Shown here piece by piece: positions 24,106 to 35,185 of a DNA stretch of 64,000 nt. The notes under the pieces are model-generated. The model saw only the letters and a program-made list of their open reading frames with translations, made no database searches and was not told the DNA's origin. This stretch comes from Acanthococcus lagerstroemiae (lineage: Eukaryota > Arthropoda > Insecta > Hemiptera > Eriococcidae). The position numbers and the translations under genes were made by a program. The stretch lies in the NCBI GenBank assembly GCA_031841125.1, contig CM063109.1, positions 9,710,321 through 9,774,320 on the forward strand, read 5' to 3'. The stretch's first letter is position 1. Every line of letters starts with the position of its first letter.

Positions 24106-24391
24106 GTTTTAGATTTGACCAGTAACCCCCCCCCCCCTATCACCAATTCTAACTGGTCGGATATACATAATTGTTTGTCAGGAAAATAAAACATGCAAAT
24201 TTTCAAGGGCTCTCTTCAGTTCACAGCACGATTCATAGCTTTCGTGATTTTCGGCACAGAAAATAAAGACTGTTGAATTGGCATATTGGTGTTATTTGTG
24301 AGACATATTCTACGTGCTGACGGCGGTACCACATTTTTTGAAACTGCGAAAGTGTGGATAAATATGAGAACATACCAGAGCACTTACACAT

Positions 24392-24962
24392 TTTTCTGGG
24401 GCGAACCGACGATTCGCGAATAATTTTGGAACGGAAGCAGCTAGAGCAGTGCGGTTTAAAATTCTGGATAGAGGAGAAAATTTCGAATAAAATGTATTTT
24501 TCAGTTTTCCCCTAGCAGTTTCCAATCCAAAGATTTTCGCCTTTTACCAGTTCGCCCAAGGAAATTCGCAATCTCGCAAATGCATATTGGTGCGAATTGT
24601 ATTGCAGATCCAACGAGTTTAAGGCGTCATACATTTTTGATAATTTGGCAAAATTGCCGAAATATACTCGAAAATGCGATCAAAATAGGTGAAAAATTGA
24701 CTCTAGCTCAATTTTGACAACGGATTCGAATTCGTCTCGAAAAACTAATACAATTCGCACCAATATGCATTTGCGAGATTGCAAATTTCCTGGGGCGAAC
24801 TGGTAAAAGGCGAAAATCTTTGGATTGGAAACTGCTAGGAGAAAACTGAAAAATACATTATATTCGAAATTTTCTCCTCTATCGAGAATTTCAAATCGCA
24901 CTACTCTAGCTGCATCCGTTCCAAAATTATTCGCGAATTGTCGGTTCACCCCAGAAAAATAG
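24392..24962. repeat. Long inverted repeat, arms ~212 bp, spacer ~145 bp
   Basis: The left arm (24392-24603) and right arm (24749-24962) are nearly perfect inverted copies. Shared words include CAATATGCATTTGCGAGATT, GGCGAAAATCTTTGGATTGG, TTTTCTCCTCTAT and CCGTTCCAAAATTATTCGCG. The spacer (24604-24748) is itself inverted again at about 25234-25387, and a third copy of the arm follows at 25388-25590. This looks like the ancestral foldback element of the satellite that starts next to it. Confidence 0.85.
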
Positions 24963-25599
24963 AAGGTACAATGGGTTGGAATTATGTGTGATGTGTGGCA
25001 TATGTAACGTGTCGAAGGGGCTAACACAAAAAAGTTTTCAATTTTGTGTTTCTCGGCAACGTTGCGTCGCCGCCAAATTTGAACTCCACATTCGGACTCA
25101 GCGTGAGAACCTGAGTAAAAAATAGTCTTTAATTCGAAATAATTGATTTTAAAAATTTTGAAAATTTCCCCCAAACTATACATCATGTGTTTTGTGGACC
25201 GAAAAAATTTTCGGAGAACTTCGGCGTCGGCGCTGATTACTCAGTTTTTCGAGACGAATTTGAATCTGTTGTCAAAATTGAGCTACAGTCAATTTTTGAC
25301 CCATTGTGACCGCATTTTCGAGTAAATTTCGGCAATTTTGCCAAATTATCAAAAATGTGGTGACGCCTTAATCTCGTTGGATCTGCAATACAATTCGCAC
25401 CAATATGCATTTGCGAGATTGCGAATTTCCTTGGGCGAACTGGTGAAAGGCGACAATCGTTGGATCGGAAACTACTGGGGGAAAACTGAAAAACACATTT
25501 TATTCCAATTTTTCTCCTCTATCCAGAATTTCAAACCACACTGCTCTAACTGCCTCCGTTCCAAAATTATTCGCATTTTATTAGTTAGCCCCAGAGACA

Positions 25600-28500
25600 T
25601 TAGCGAATCCGAAAACGTCAATTGGCGCATGACACAAAACGTCAGCGAATATTCTTGTAATGCCTTCAGCACGTCGCATATGCAACTCAACATACACCGA
25701 TTCACGTTTTCGGAATGGCGAATTTCTCTGGGGGGAACTAATAAAACGCGAAAATCTCCGGACTGGGGATAACTAGAGGAAAACGGTTTGAAATTTTGAG
25801 AGCAAATTTATCTCCTCTATCGAAAGTGTCAACCCATTTCGCTGTAGCTGCCGCCAATCCAAAGATTTTTGCAGTTTATTAGTTCGCCCCAGAGGAATTA
25901 GCGATTTCGAAAACGTCAGTGAATATACTGGTAATGCCTTCAGCACGTCGAACATGCAACTCAACATACACCAATTAAAGTTTTCGAAATGGCAAAAATC
26001 TCCGGACTGGGGATAGGTAGAGGAAAATGGTTTGAAATTTTGAGAGCAAATTGATCTCCTCTTTTGAAAGTGTCAACCCGTTTTGCTGTGGCTGCCTCCA
26101 ATCCAAAGATTTTTGCATTTTATTAGTTCGCCCCAGAGAAATTAGCGAATCCGAAAACGTCAATTGCCGTATGACAAATAGCATATTTAATTCTTGGAAG
26201 GCGTCGCAAATTTATTTCAAATTTTCCAATATTCTGGTAATGCCTTGAGCACGTCAAATATGCAACTCAACATACACCAATTCACGTTTTCGAAATGGCG
26301 AATTTCTCTGGGGGGAACTAATAAAACGCGAAAATCTCCGGAGGGGGGATAGCTAGAGGAAAACGGTTTGAAATTTTGAGAGCAAATTTATCTCCTCTTT
26401 CGAAAGTGTCAACCCGTTTCGCTGTAGCTGCCTCCAATCCAAAGATTTTTACATTTTATTAGTTCGCCCCAGAAAAATTAGCGAATCCGAAAACGCCAAT
26501 TGCCGTATGACAAATAGCATATTTAATTTTTGGAAGGCTTCGCAAATTTATTTCAAATTTTCCAATATTCTGGTAATGCCTTGAGCATGTCAAATATGCA
26601 ACTGAACATACACCAATTCACGTTTTCGAAATGGCGAATTTCTCTGGGGGGAACTAATAAAACGCGAAAATCTCCGGAGGGGGGATAGCTAGAGGAAAAC
26701 GGTTTCAAATTTTGAGAACAAATTGATGTCCTCTTTCGAAAGTGTCAACCCGTCTCGCTGTAGCTGCCTCCAATCCAAAGATTTTGGCATTTTATTATTT
26801 CCCCCCAGAGAAATTAGTGATTTTGAAATTGTCAATTGGCGTATGACAAATAGCATATTCTACTCGTCAAAGGCGCCTCCACCTTGGCGAATATTCTGGT
26901 AATGCCTTCAGCATGTCGAATATGCAACTCAACATACACCAATGCACGTTTTCAAATGGCGAATTTCTCTGGGGGGAACTAATAAAACGCGAAAATCTCC
27001 GGACTGGGGATAGCTAGAGGAAAACGGTTTGAAAATTTAGAGAGCAAATTTATCCCCTCTTTCGAAAGTGTCAACCCATTTCGCTGTAGCTGCCGCCAAT
27101 CCAAAGATTTTTACACTTTATTAGTTCGCCCCAGAGAAATTAGCGATTTCGAAAACGTCAGCGAATATCCGTATGCCTTCAGCACGTCGCATATGCAACT
27201 CAATATACACCAATTGACGTTTTCGAAATGGCGAATTTCTCTGGGGGGAACTAATAAAACACGAAAATCTCCGGACTGGGGATAGCTAGAGGAAAACGGT
27301 TTGAAATTTTGAGAGCAAATTTATCTCCTCTTTTGAAAGTGTCAACCCGTGTTGCTGTAACTGCCTCCAATCCAAAGATTTTTGCATTTTATTTAGTTCG
27401 CCCCAGAGAAATTAGCGAATCCGAAAACGTCAATTGCCGTATGACAAATAGCATATTTAATTCTTCAAAGGCGTCGCAAGTTTATTTCAAATTTTCCAAT
27501 ATTCTGGTAATGCCTTCAGCACGTCAAATATGCAACTCAACATACACCAAGTCACGTTTTCAAAATGGCGAATTTCTCTGGGGGGAACTAATAAAACACG
27601 AAAATCTCCGGACTGGGGATAGCTAGAGGAAAACGGTTTGAAATTTTGAGAGCAAATTTATCTCCTCTTTCGAAAGTGTCAACCCGTTTCGCTGTAGCTG
27701 CCTCCAATCCAAAGATTTTTACATTTTATTAGTTCGCCCCAGAGAAATTAGCGAATCCGAAAACGTCAATTGCCGTATGACAATTAGCATATTTAATTCT
27801 TCGAAGGCACCGCCACCTTAGCGAATATTCTGGTAATGCCTTCGGCATGTCGAATATGCAACTCAACATACACCAATTAACGTTTTCGAAATGGCGAATT
27901 TCTCTGGGGGGAACTAATAAAACACGAAAATCTCCGGACTGGGGATAGCTAGAGGAAAACGGTTTGAAATTTTGAGAGCAAATTTATCTCCTCTTTCGAA
28001 AGTGTCAACCCGTTTTGCTGTAACTGCCTCCAATCCAAAGATTTTTGCATTCTATTAGTTCGCCCCAGAGGAATTAGCGATTTTAAAAACGTCAGCGAAT
28101 ATTCGTATGCCTTCAGCACGTCGCATATGCAACTCAACATACACCAAGTCACGTTTTCAAAATGGCGAATTTCTCTGGGGGGAACTAATAAAACGCGAAA
28201 ATCTCCGGACTGGGGATAGCTAGAGGAAAACGGTTTGAAATTTTGAGAGCAAATTTATCTCCTCTTTCGAAAGTGTCAACCCGTTTTGCTGTAACTGCCT
28301 CCAATCCAAAGATTTTTGCATTCTATTAGTTCGCCCCAGAGGAATTAGCGATTTTAAAAACGTCAGCGAATATTCGTATGCCTTCAGCACGTCGCATATG
28401 CAACTCAATATACACCAATTGACGTTTTCAAAATGGCGAATTTCTCTGGGGGGAACTAATAAAACACGAAAATCTCCGGACTGGGGATAGCTAGAGGAAA

Positions 28501-29480
28501 ACGGTTTGAAATTTTGAGAGCAAATTTATCTCCTCTTTTGAAAGTGTCAACCCGTGTTGCTGTAACTGCCTCCAATCCAAAGATTTTTGCATTTTTTAGT
28601 TCGCCCCAGAGAATTAGCGATTTTAAAAACGTCAGCGAATATTCGTATGCCTTCAGCACGTCGCATATGCAACTCAACATACACCAAGTCACGTTTTCAA
28701 AATGGCGAATTTCTCTGGGGGGAACTAATAAAACGCGAAAATCTCCGGACTGGGGATAGCTAGAGGAAAACGGTTTGAAATTTTGAGAGCAAATTTATCT
28801 CCTCTTTCGAAAGTGTCAACCCGTTTCGCTGTAGCTGCCTCCAATCCAAAGATTTTTACATTTTATTAGTTCGCCCCAGAGAAATTAGCGAATCCGAAAA
28901 CGTCAATTGCCGTATGACAATTAGCATATTTAATTCTTCGAAGGCACCGCCACCTTAGCGAATATTCTGGTAATGCCTTCAGCATGTCGAATATGCAACT
29001 CAACATACACCAATTCACGTTTTCGAAATGGCGAATTTCTCTGGGGGGAACTAATAAAACACGAAAATCTCCGGACTGGGGATAGCTAGAGGAAAACGGT
29101 TTGAAATTTTGAGAGCAAATTTATCTCCTCTTTCGAAAGTGTCAACCCGTTTCGCTGTAGCTGCCTCCAATCCAAAGATTTTTACATTTTATTAGTTCGC
29201 CCCAGAGAAATTAGCGAATCCGAAAACGTCAATTGCCGTATGACAATTAGCATATTTAATTCTTCGAAGGCACCGCCACCTTAGCGAATATTCTGGTAAT
29301 GCCTTCAGCACGTCAAATATGCAACTCAACATACACCAATTCACGTTTTCGAAATGGCGAATTTCTCTGGGGGGAACTAATAAAACACGAAAATCTCCGG
29401 ACTGGGGATAGCTAGAGGATAACGGTTTGAAATTTTGAGAGCAAATTTATCTCCTCTTTCGAAAGTGTCAACCCGTTTTG
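25600..29480. repeat. Satellite array of palindromic monomers (about 271, 326 and 336 bp)
   Basis: The word GGGGATAGCTAGAGG and close variants recur near 25765, 26009, 26345, 26681, 27006, 27278, 27615, 27941, 28212, 28483, 28752, 29078 and 29404. Steps are about 244, 336, 336, 325, 272, 337, 326, 271, 271, 269, 326 and 326 bp. Within each monomer GTTCGCCCCAGAGAAATTAG pairs with CGAATTTCTCTGGGGGGAAC, and AATCCAAAGATTTTTGC pairs imperfectly with GCGAAAATCTCCGGACT. The array is thus made of alternating inverted half-units. Short open frames inside it repeat with the monomer and are not genes. Confidence 0.9.
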
Positions 29481-29734
29481 CTGTAGCTGCCTCCTTTTAT
29501 TTTCTCGAATTTGGAAAATTCCTCCATACTACTACATCTCGTGTTTTTTGGTGCGAAAATTTTTTTTTTCGGCTGAACAGTCAGTCTTATTCAAAATTGA
29601 CTCCTCTATCCAAATCTTCAGACCTTTTTGCCCTAGCTGTTTTCATTCTAAGGTTTTTCGCGTGTGATCAGTTCCCCCCAGGAAATCAGGAATTTCGAAA
29701 ACGTCAATCGGCGTGGTCGTATTGCATATGCAAT

Positions 29735-30019
29735 GTGTTGAAGGTGTTACCACATTTTTCAAAAATTTGCAAAAGTGTAAACGAAAATGAGAACGTTCAT
29801 GTGGTAACGCCTTCAGCGCAGTGAACACGCAGTACATAACGCTGTATCTAGTCATAAGTTCTTCGCGTTTTTCCTGTTCCCCCCAGGAAATGAGAAACTT
29901 CGAACCTGCATATTCGAGCGATTTGTCTGGGACATTCAACGTGTTGAAGGTGTACCACATTGAAGTATTCGTGTTCTTCTGTTTCTAAATTTTTTAAAAT
30001 GTGGTAACGCCTTCAACAC
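29735..30019. repeat. Two small hairpins ending in the GCCTTCA motif
   Basis: GTGTTGAAGGTGTTACCACAT (29735-29755, first 20 bases cited in pairing) faces ATGTGGTAACGCCTTCAGCG (from 29799). A second pair, GTGTTGAAGGTGTACCACAT (29941) and ATGTGGTAACGCCTTCAACA (29999), follows about 200 bp later. A diverged left half also occurs near 24311. They share the GCCTTCAGCAC core with both foldback arrays nearby. Confidence 0.75.
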
Positions 30020-30059
30020 GATGAGTATGCAATATACGTCACACCAATATACATCTCCA

Positions 30060-32616
30060 GAAATTTTGTTTTTCTGGTGGAAGGGGAAGAACGCGGAAAA
30101 CTTCAAAATGGAGTTAGCTAGAGCAAAATGATTTACGATTTTTGTGAGAGACCATTTCTGATTTCTGACATAGTGAAGGTAATGAATAGTCAGAACTTCC
30201 CTTGGGAGAAGCAGAATTGTTCCCGTTTTGCTTGAGTAACTGTATTATAACCGGAGCTGTGATGTAAAATTATTGAACCAAAGATAACTGTAACACATAA
30301 CGTGAATGATAGAAATATCATAAGATCATGACATTCCAATAACGGTTACCCGATAAAAATACTGTTATGAGCACTAATTTCTCCATTCGGCACCAGATAT
30401 CCACCAGGATTGGACAGATATGGGTCAGATATCTGCCGTCCCCGAGTCAGGAGAAAAGTTCAATTTTAGAACTTGACTACTATGTTGGACCCGAAGACTT
30501 TGGGTTTATTGCTTGTCAAGTACAAATTTGGACGAAATCTCGTAGATAAACCACCATTTTACTCATAAAATGTTCGTCTATCCTTGTTGTAGAGCTTCCT
30601 GCTCAGACTGTTCCCGCTGCTGTTATCAGCCTACACTTACTAATTTACCAAATATTTCTGTGGCTGCTCCGAATTCGCTGCCTATGTCGATTTTTCTCAA
30701 TAGGTACGTTATCTGCAAGTATACAGAAGTCCACATTTTTTGTCTACTTGTAATTTTAAGTCCAAACCACGGATCGGAAGTCTGTTACTAGCTACAGTCC
30801 ACTTTACTGCGGAAATCCGACTTAGCTATCACTTCTGGGTTTCTAGGAAATTTTTGTCCCGCTGCTGGTTTCGGTTCAGCTACTGGCTGTTAGCATCCGA
30901 CCACCAGGTTTTGAACATAAGGTATTTGGCTGCTAGATACCCAGATTTCTGAGTAAGTCTTCCAATTCACCATAAAAAATTCGACTGTCACATGGGCTTC
31001 CGGTGGCTGGTTCTAACACAGAAAGACGATTTTAGTGTCATTAGCTACTTCTTCGATTTTCGAAGTTTTTATAACACCTTTTACTCCCCAGCACTTCTCT
31101 ATGCCCCTCGCCCATACAGCAGTTCCAAACAAGAACGGCGTTATAAAAAAGAAAACTTTTATACACTCGATAACATGGTAAATATACAAACACGATGTAA
31201 AATTCAGTTCCGACTAAATCTACAACGTTCGTATAAAAGTACTTATTTAAAAATATAAAATCAATGAATAACTAAAGTTTTTCTTCCTTTTGTTTTTCTA
31301 CATAATACAATTCGTGTAGTTATAATTTCAACGAAGTGACATAAGGCAGTTCTGTTGAAAATGGCTTCCAAATATTCGTGCTACATTTCCAACTAAATAT
31401 ACGACCACATACTCAATTATCTACCTAAGTAAATACGAAAAATACCGGATAGAGTTCACGATGTACAATCGTAACCCTATTGATAGATTTCCAAATCCAA
31501 CGAACATTTACCGAGGACAGAAAATAAGAGAGAAAAAAATACAAGATATAGGTAATAAATTTAGTTCGTCATCGACGTTCGAAGCGCGAATATTATCAAC
31601 TAGCAATAAAATCCATTTATCCGCGTAAAATCAAATATAAAAATCGAATAATATTGCTAATAAAAAATTTAAAAAAAAAAGGTCGGCATCGCATAAATTG
31701 CACACATTGAAAACAAGCTTTCAAGCGAACGATGACATTTAAAAAACAAAAAAGATAAAAAATGAAGAAAATCGAGTATACAAAGATTTACAGACGTTTT
31801 ACCGACAAAACGGCGCGAGAGAGGTGGCAAAGTTCACTTTTCTAGTCGATAGCCACGAATTTCCTCCAAAGAAGTGGGCTTGCGAGGCACTGACAGGGTG
31901 ACAAATAATAATTTGCAATTCAAGCAGGAATGTCAGAAAACGTCAAGTGTCTGCGATTAGTACAGTGGGCAACTGGACTCCTGAGTCTGCGAGTAAGAAA
32001 CTGGAGCGAAAAAACACCGTATAACGCGACGGTCCCGGGCGGCGTTTCGCAGCACGCCATAAAGGTCCTGAACATTGTAAGCCCGTTACAGGAAACAAAA
32101 AAAGAGTCGAAGTTGCTCGCGAGATAGCCACTCAATCATATACAACTCATCCCGTATCTCCTCAATTCTAAAATGAGGAAAGCCCAATTCAAGTGGGGAT
32201 ATTCTCCTCAGGCAGGGGAAAAGATAGGGCGATACTGATACCAGGGCGACCAGTAACCTCAAAGAAAAACACGGGGTAAAAGTGACCTCAAAATAACAAA
32301 AAAAGTTACCAAAAATGATCAGAAAATTTCGACATTCCTTTCCTTCACTCCTAAATCACGTGATCGAGCAGGACTGAATCAGTGCTACAAATAAACAAAA
32401 CGGAATACGCGGCTACTTCGTCAGTAGGGTGGATCGTCAAAATTTTTCTCTCGAAATTTCTAATGCGACCCAGGTAAAAAGTTGCCTTTAATGAAAAAAA
32501 ATTTTCAATTTTTTTTTTAAGTTTGAAAAATTTTTCAAAGGGATTTGTCCTTGTAAGTTTTGTACTATAGGGCTGAAAATTAAATGTTACGCAGCGCCTT
32601 AAAAATGACAATTATG
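30060..32616. other. Intergenic region without recognised gene
   Basis: Lies between the two convergent genes. AT-rich, with only short open frames on either strand and no recognisable domain, RNA gene or repeat. The GC-rich patch near 31920-32135 has overlapping frames on both strands with no family resemblance. Confidence 0.5.
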
Positions 32617-33268
32617 CAAAATTCTTACATAACCTTTTCAATAGTATTCGTCGCAAACTTTAAATTAATTCATAAACAAATTCTACCTATCTGTAAAATT
32701 GAAGGCGCTAAAGTACGTACAATATTTTATTGCTTTATAGCGCCTTCAGCACGGCAGATAGGCAAAATTCACAAATGACCTTCACATTAGTAATGATTGA
32801 GATCTACAAAATGACTTATGTACAAATTTTGCCTATCGACAATACTGAAGGCGCTAATGCACTTATAATACTTCGTGGCTTTATAGCGCCTTCAGCATAG
32901 CAGATAGGCAAAATTCACAAATCACCTTCACAGCAGTAATGACTAAGATCTACAAAATGAATTATATACAAATTTTGCCCATCTACTATACTGAAGGCGC
33001 TAAATCACTTATAATACTCTGTTGCTTTATAGCACTTTCAGTATAGCAGATAGGCAAAATTCACAAATGACCTTCACAGTAGATCTCAATCATTACTTCT
33101 GTTAAGATTCTATATGAATTTTGCCTATCTATAATATTGAAGGCACTAAAGCACTTACAATACTTTGTTGCTTTATAGCGCCTTCCATTTCACAGATAAG
33201 CAAAATTTGTGTATGAACTAACTTAAAGTTCGCGATAAATACTATTAAAAAGGTTATGTGCAAATTAG
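32617..33268. mobile_element. FB-like foldback element: ~90 bp inverted ends around 147 bp palindromic repeats
   Basis: Outer arms at about 32619-32711 and 33174-33266 are inverted copies (ACATAACCTTTTCAATAGTA faces TACTATTAAAAAGGTTATGT). Between them a unit with TATAGCGCCTTCAG recurs near 32736, 32883, 33029 and 33174, about 147 bp apart. Each unit folds on itself: TTTTGCCTATC, ACTGAAGGCGCTA, TAGCGCCTTCAGCA, GATAGGCAAAAT. No coding frame. The plan recalls Drosophila FB elements, though no sequence relation is claimed. Confidence 0.8.
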
Positions 33269-33429
33269 GTCCATCTCGCATATTGAAGGCAGCAGACCGT
33301 TGAATAAAAGTACTGGTAAAAATCAGAACTTTAAAAGAAAAGCGGTATGGGTTAAGATTATTCTTACAACAAAATATTTATAGACGTTCATTTTTGGACT
33401 AAATGGAACAAAATTATACCCAATGTATT

Positions 33430-33905
33430 TTTTTTTTTTTGAGCTGCACTGTTAGCCTCGATATTTGGAGGTCTCGGCATATGAAACAAAGCAAGCCTCG
33501 GAGTAAAGATCTCAAGATCAATGAGCATATGGCTAGAAGGAAAAATAATTTCCAAGGAAATGTGGACCATTGAACTGAATTGAGACCATGAAGAGCTAAA
33601 AATACTGATTGGCTTCACGCAATGCGCACTACTGAACTGAACTGAAATCAAGTTCAGTATCGTGAAATAGGATGAGAGAGCCAGCGAAAAGACACATCCA
33701 CGTCAACATGGACTTTTGACACGGATACGTCTATTGGCTGGCCCTCCAATCCTATTTCCGACCAACATCAATGCCGACCGACACTGAACTTGATTCCAGT
33801 TCAGTGCTAATTGACCTTGGGATCTTTGCTGCGCGGCTTGCTTTGTTCCTTATGCCGAGACCTCCAAATATCAATGCTAATAATTCAGCTCAAAACTGTG
33901 TAAAA
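33430..33905. mobile_element. Foldback MITE, ~475 bp, ~60 bp terminal inverted repeats
   Basis: GATATTTGGAGGTCTCGGCA near 33459 faces TGCCGAGACCTCCAAATATC near 33853, within longer arms that run from GAGCTGC... to ...CAGCTC. Inner segments with AAGTTCAGT/ACTGAACTT and AATAGGAT/ATCCTATT are also inverted. No open frame. No clear target-site duplication was found. Confidence 0.75.
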
Positions 33906-34617
33906 AAACATAACTGATCAAACGCAGGGTCAGTAGAGTATCAAGATCGGTTCTCAATTTCAATTGAAGAGCTCTTTTCCAAAGTGGGTTAAGTCATAAA
34001 TTTGATCCTGCTTCACTGTTGTTGTACTTTGTTTTATCAGTAATAACGATACTAGCGCGCCACCACCTTGGAAATTTCCTATCCCACAGCGAGATAAGAA
34101 ATCATGTAAACTAACTGGACAGGTAAAAATCTTATACCTACTTTCTATAGCTACCACTTCACACCACCAGATGGCGTATCAAACTCATTTTTGTCAAAAA
34201 TTAACTTTACCTACTTTCAAAAAGAGCTATTCAATTGAAGCTTTGGAGGATAGTTTTACTTCAACTTTGAGACCAGCATCAATATTTAATGCTTCACAAA
34301 GAAATATAAATAGAACTAAGAATGACTAAATGTTATGGCTATATTCAGAATACAGCTAATTAGAACATCAATCCTAAGGTTGTCCAGCCACTTATTATTG
34401 AAGATTTTTGTACAGCCCCAAAATCATATTTCTCGAAGATCTTAACCCAACCCTAAAATAAACTTTACTGAAGATTTTAGGTCCGCTTAAAAATTAATTT
34501 TATTAAAGATTTTAGCTCAACTCTAAATTCAACATTGATTCAGTCCGTAATATCATAATATGGTTTTACTGTACCAAGAGGAAAGCTTAATATAACCTTT
34601 AGAAAATCTTCTACATT
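33906..34617. other. Intergenic, nothing recognised
   Basis: AT-rich spacer between two MITE-like elements. It has loose repeats of AAGATTTTAGGT/AAGATTTTAGCTC near 34400-34520 but no gene. Confidence 0.45.
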
Positions 34618-34809
34618 AATTGGACGCTGTCAGGCAAAAACTGACCATGCGACACTTGAGTTATCAGTGACGTTGGAAAGAGCGTGAAAAGTAGAATTCT
34701 TTAAAATTGGGATTCCCATACAAAATTGTGTACCTACGTTGGAAAAAGCCTAATGTCCGTCAACCACGATTTTGTCGTTTGGTCAGTTTTTGCTTAACAA
34801 CATCCAATT
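34618..34809 (+). mobile_element. MITE, family M, copy 1 (~192 bp)
   Basis: Terminal inverted repeats of about 28 bp: AATTGGACGCTGTCAGGCAA on the left, and TTGCTTAACAACATCCAATT on the right, with AAAACTGACC continuing the match inward. The interior has ACGTTGGAAAGAGCGTGAAA and ACGTTGGAAAAAGCC. The interior reappears inverted in copy 2. Confidence 0.75.
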
Positions 34810-34932
34810 GATCCTCAGTACAACTTCAAGCTTTGAAACATGAAGTTAAGCTGACTTCAAGATTGATCTTAGCCTCAACAGTTCTTCGGGATATGGTAAT
34901 TTCAAATTAAATTTGAACCAAAATATCGAGAT

Positions 34933-35185
34933 CATGTGGACGCTGTTAAGCGTAAGGGAACCAACCAGCAAAATCTGGTTTTTGAGAACACGAGATTCGG
35001 AATTCAAGATCCATGTAGATATGACATAGCTTTTACTGATGAGGTTTTTCCAACGTGAGCATACATTTTTGAATCGGGGGCCCAATTTTGAAAAATTCTA
35101 CATTTTACGCTTTTTCCAACGATACTAATAACTCATTTTGTTTACAAATGTTGGTTTGTTCCCTCACGGTGAACTGCGTCCATAT
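34933..35185 (-). mobile_element. MITE, family M, copy 2 (~253 bp, inverted)
   Basis: Ends ATGTGGACGCTGTTAAGCGT and (right) ACGGTGAACTGCGTCCATAT are inverted copies and share GGACGCTGTTAAG with copy 1. The segment 35040-35130, reversed, matches 34668-34752 of copy 1 (CGTTGGAAAAAGCGTAAAA, GTAGAATT, AAAATTGGG, CGTTGGAAAAA). Relative to copy 1 it is inserted in the opposite direction. Confidence 0.72.

Noticed and set aside
25338..28759. Several similar open frames (SPLLKVSTRVAVTASNPKIF-like) on both strands
   Set aside because: They repeat with the satellite monomer and appear on both strands because the monomer is palindromic. Not genes.
31920..32135. GC-rich patch with open frames on both strands
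   Set aside because: No recognised domain and no flanking exons; could be a conserved non-coding element but nothing in the sequence shows it.
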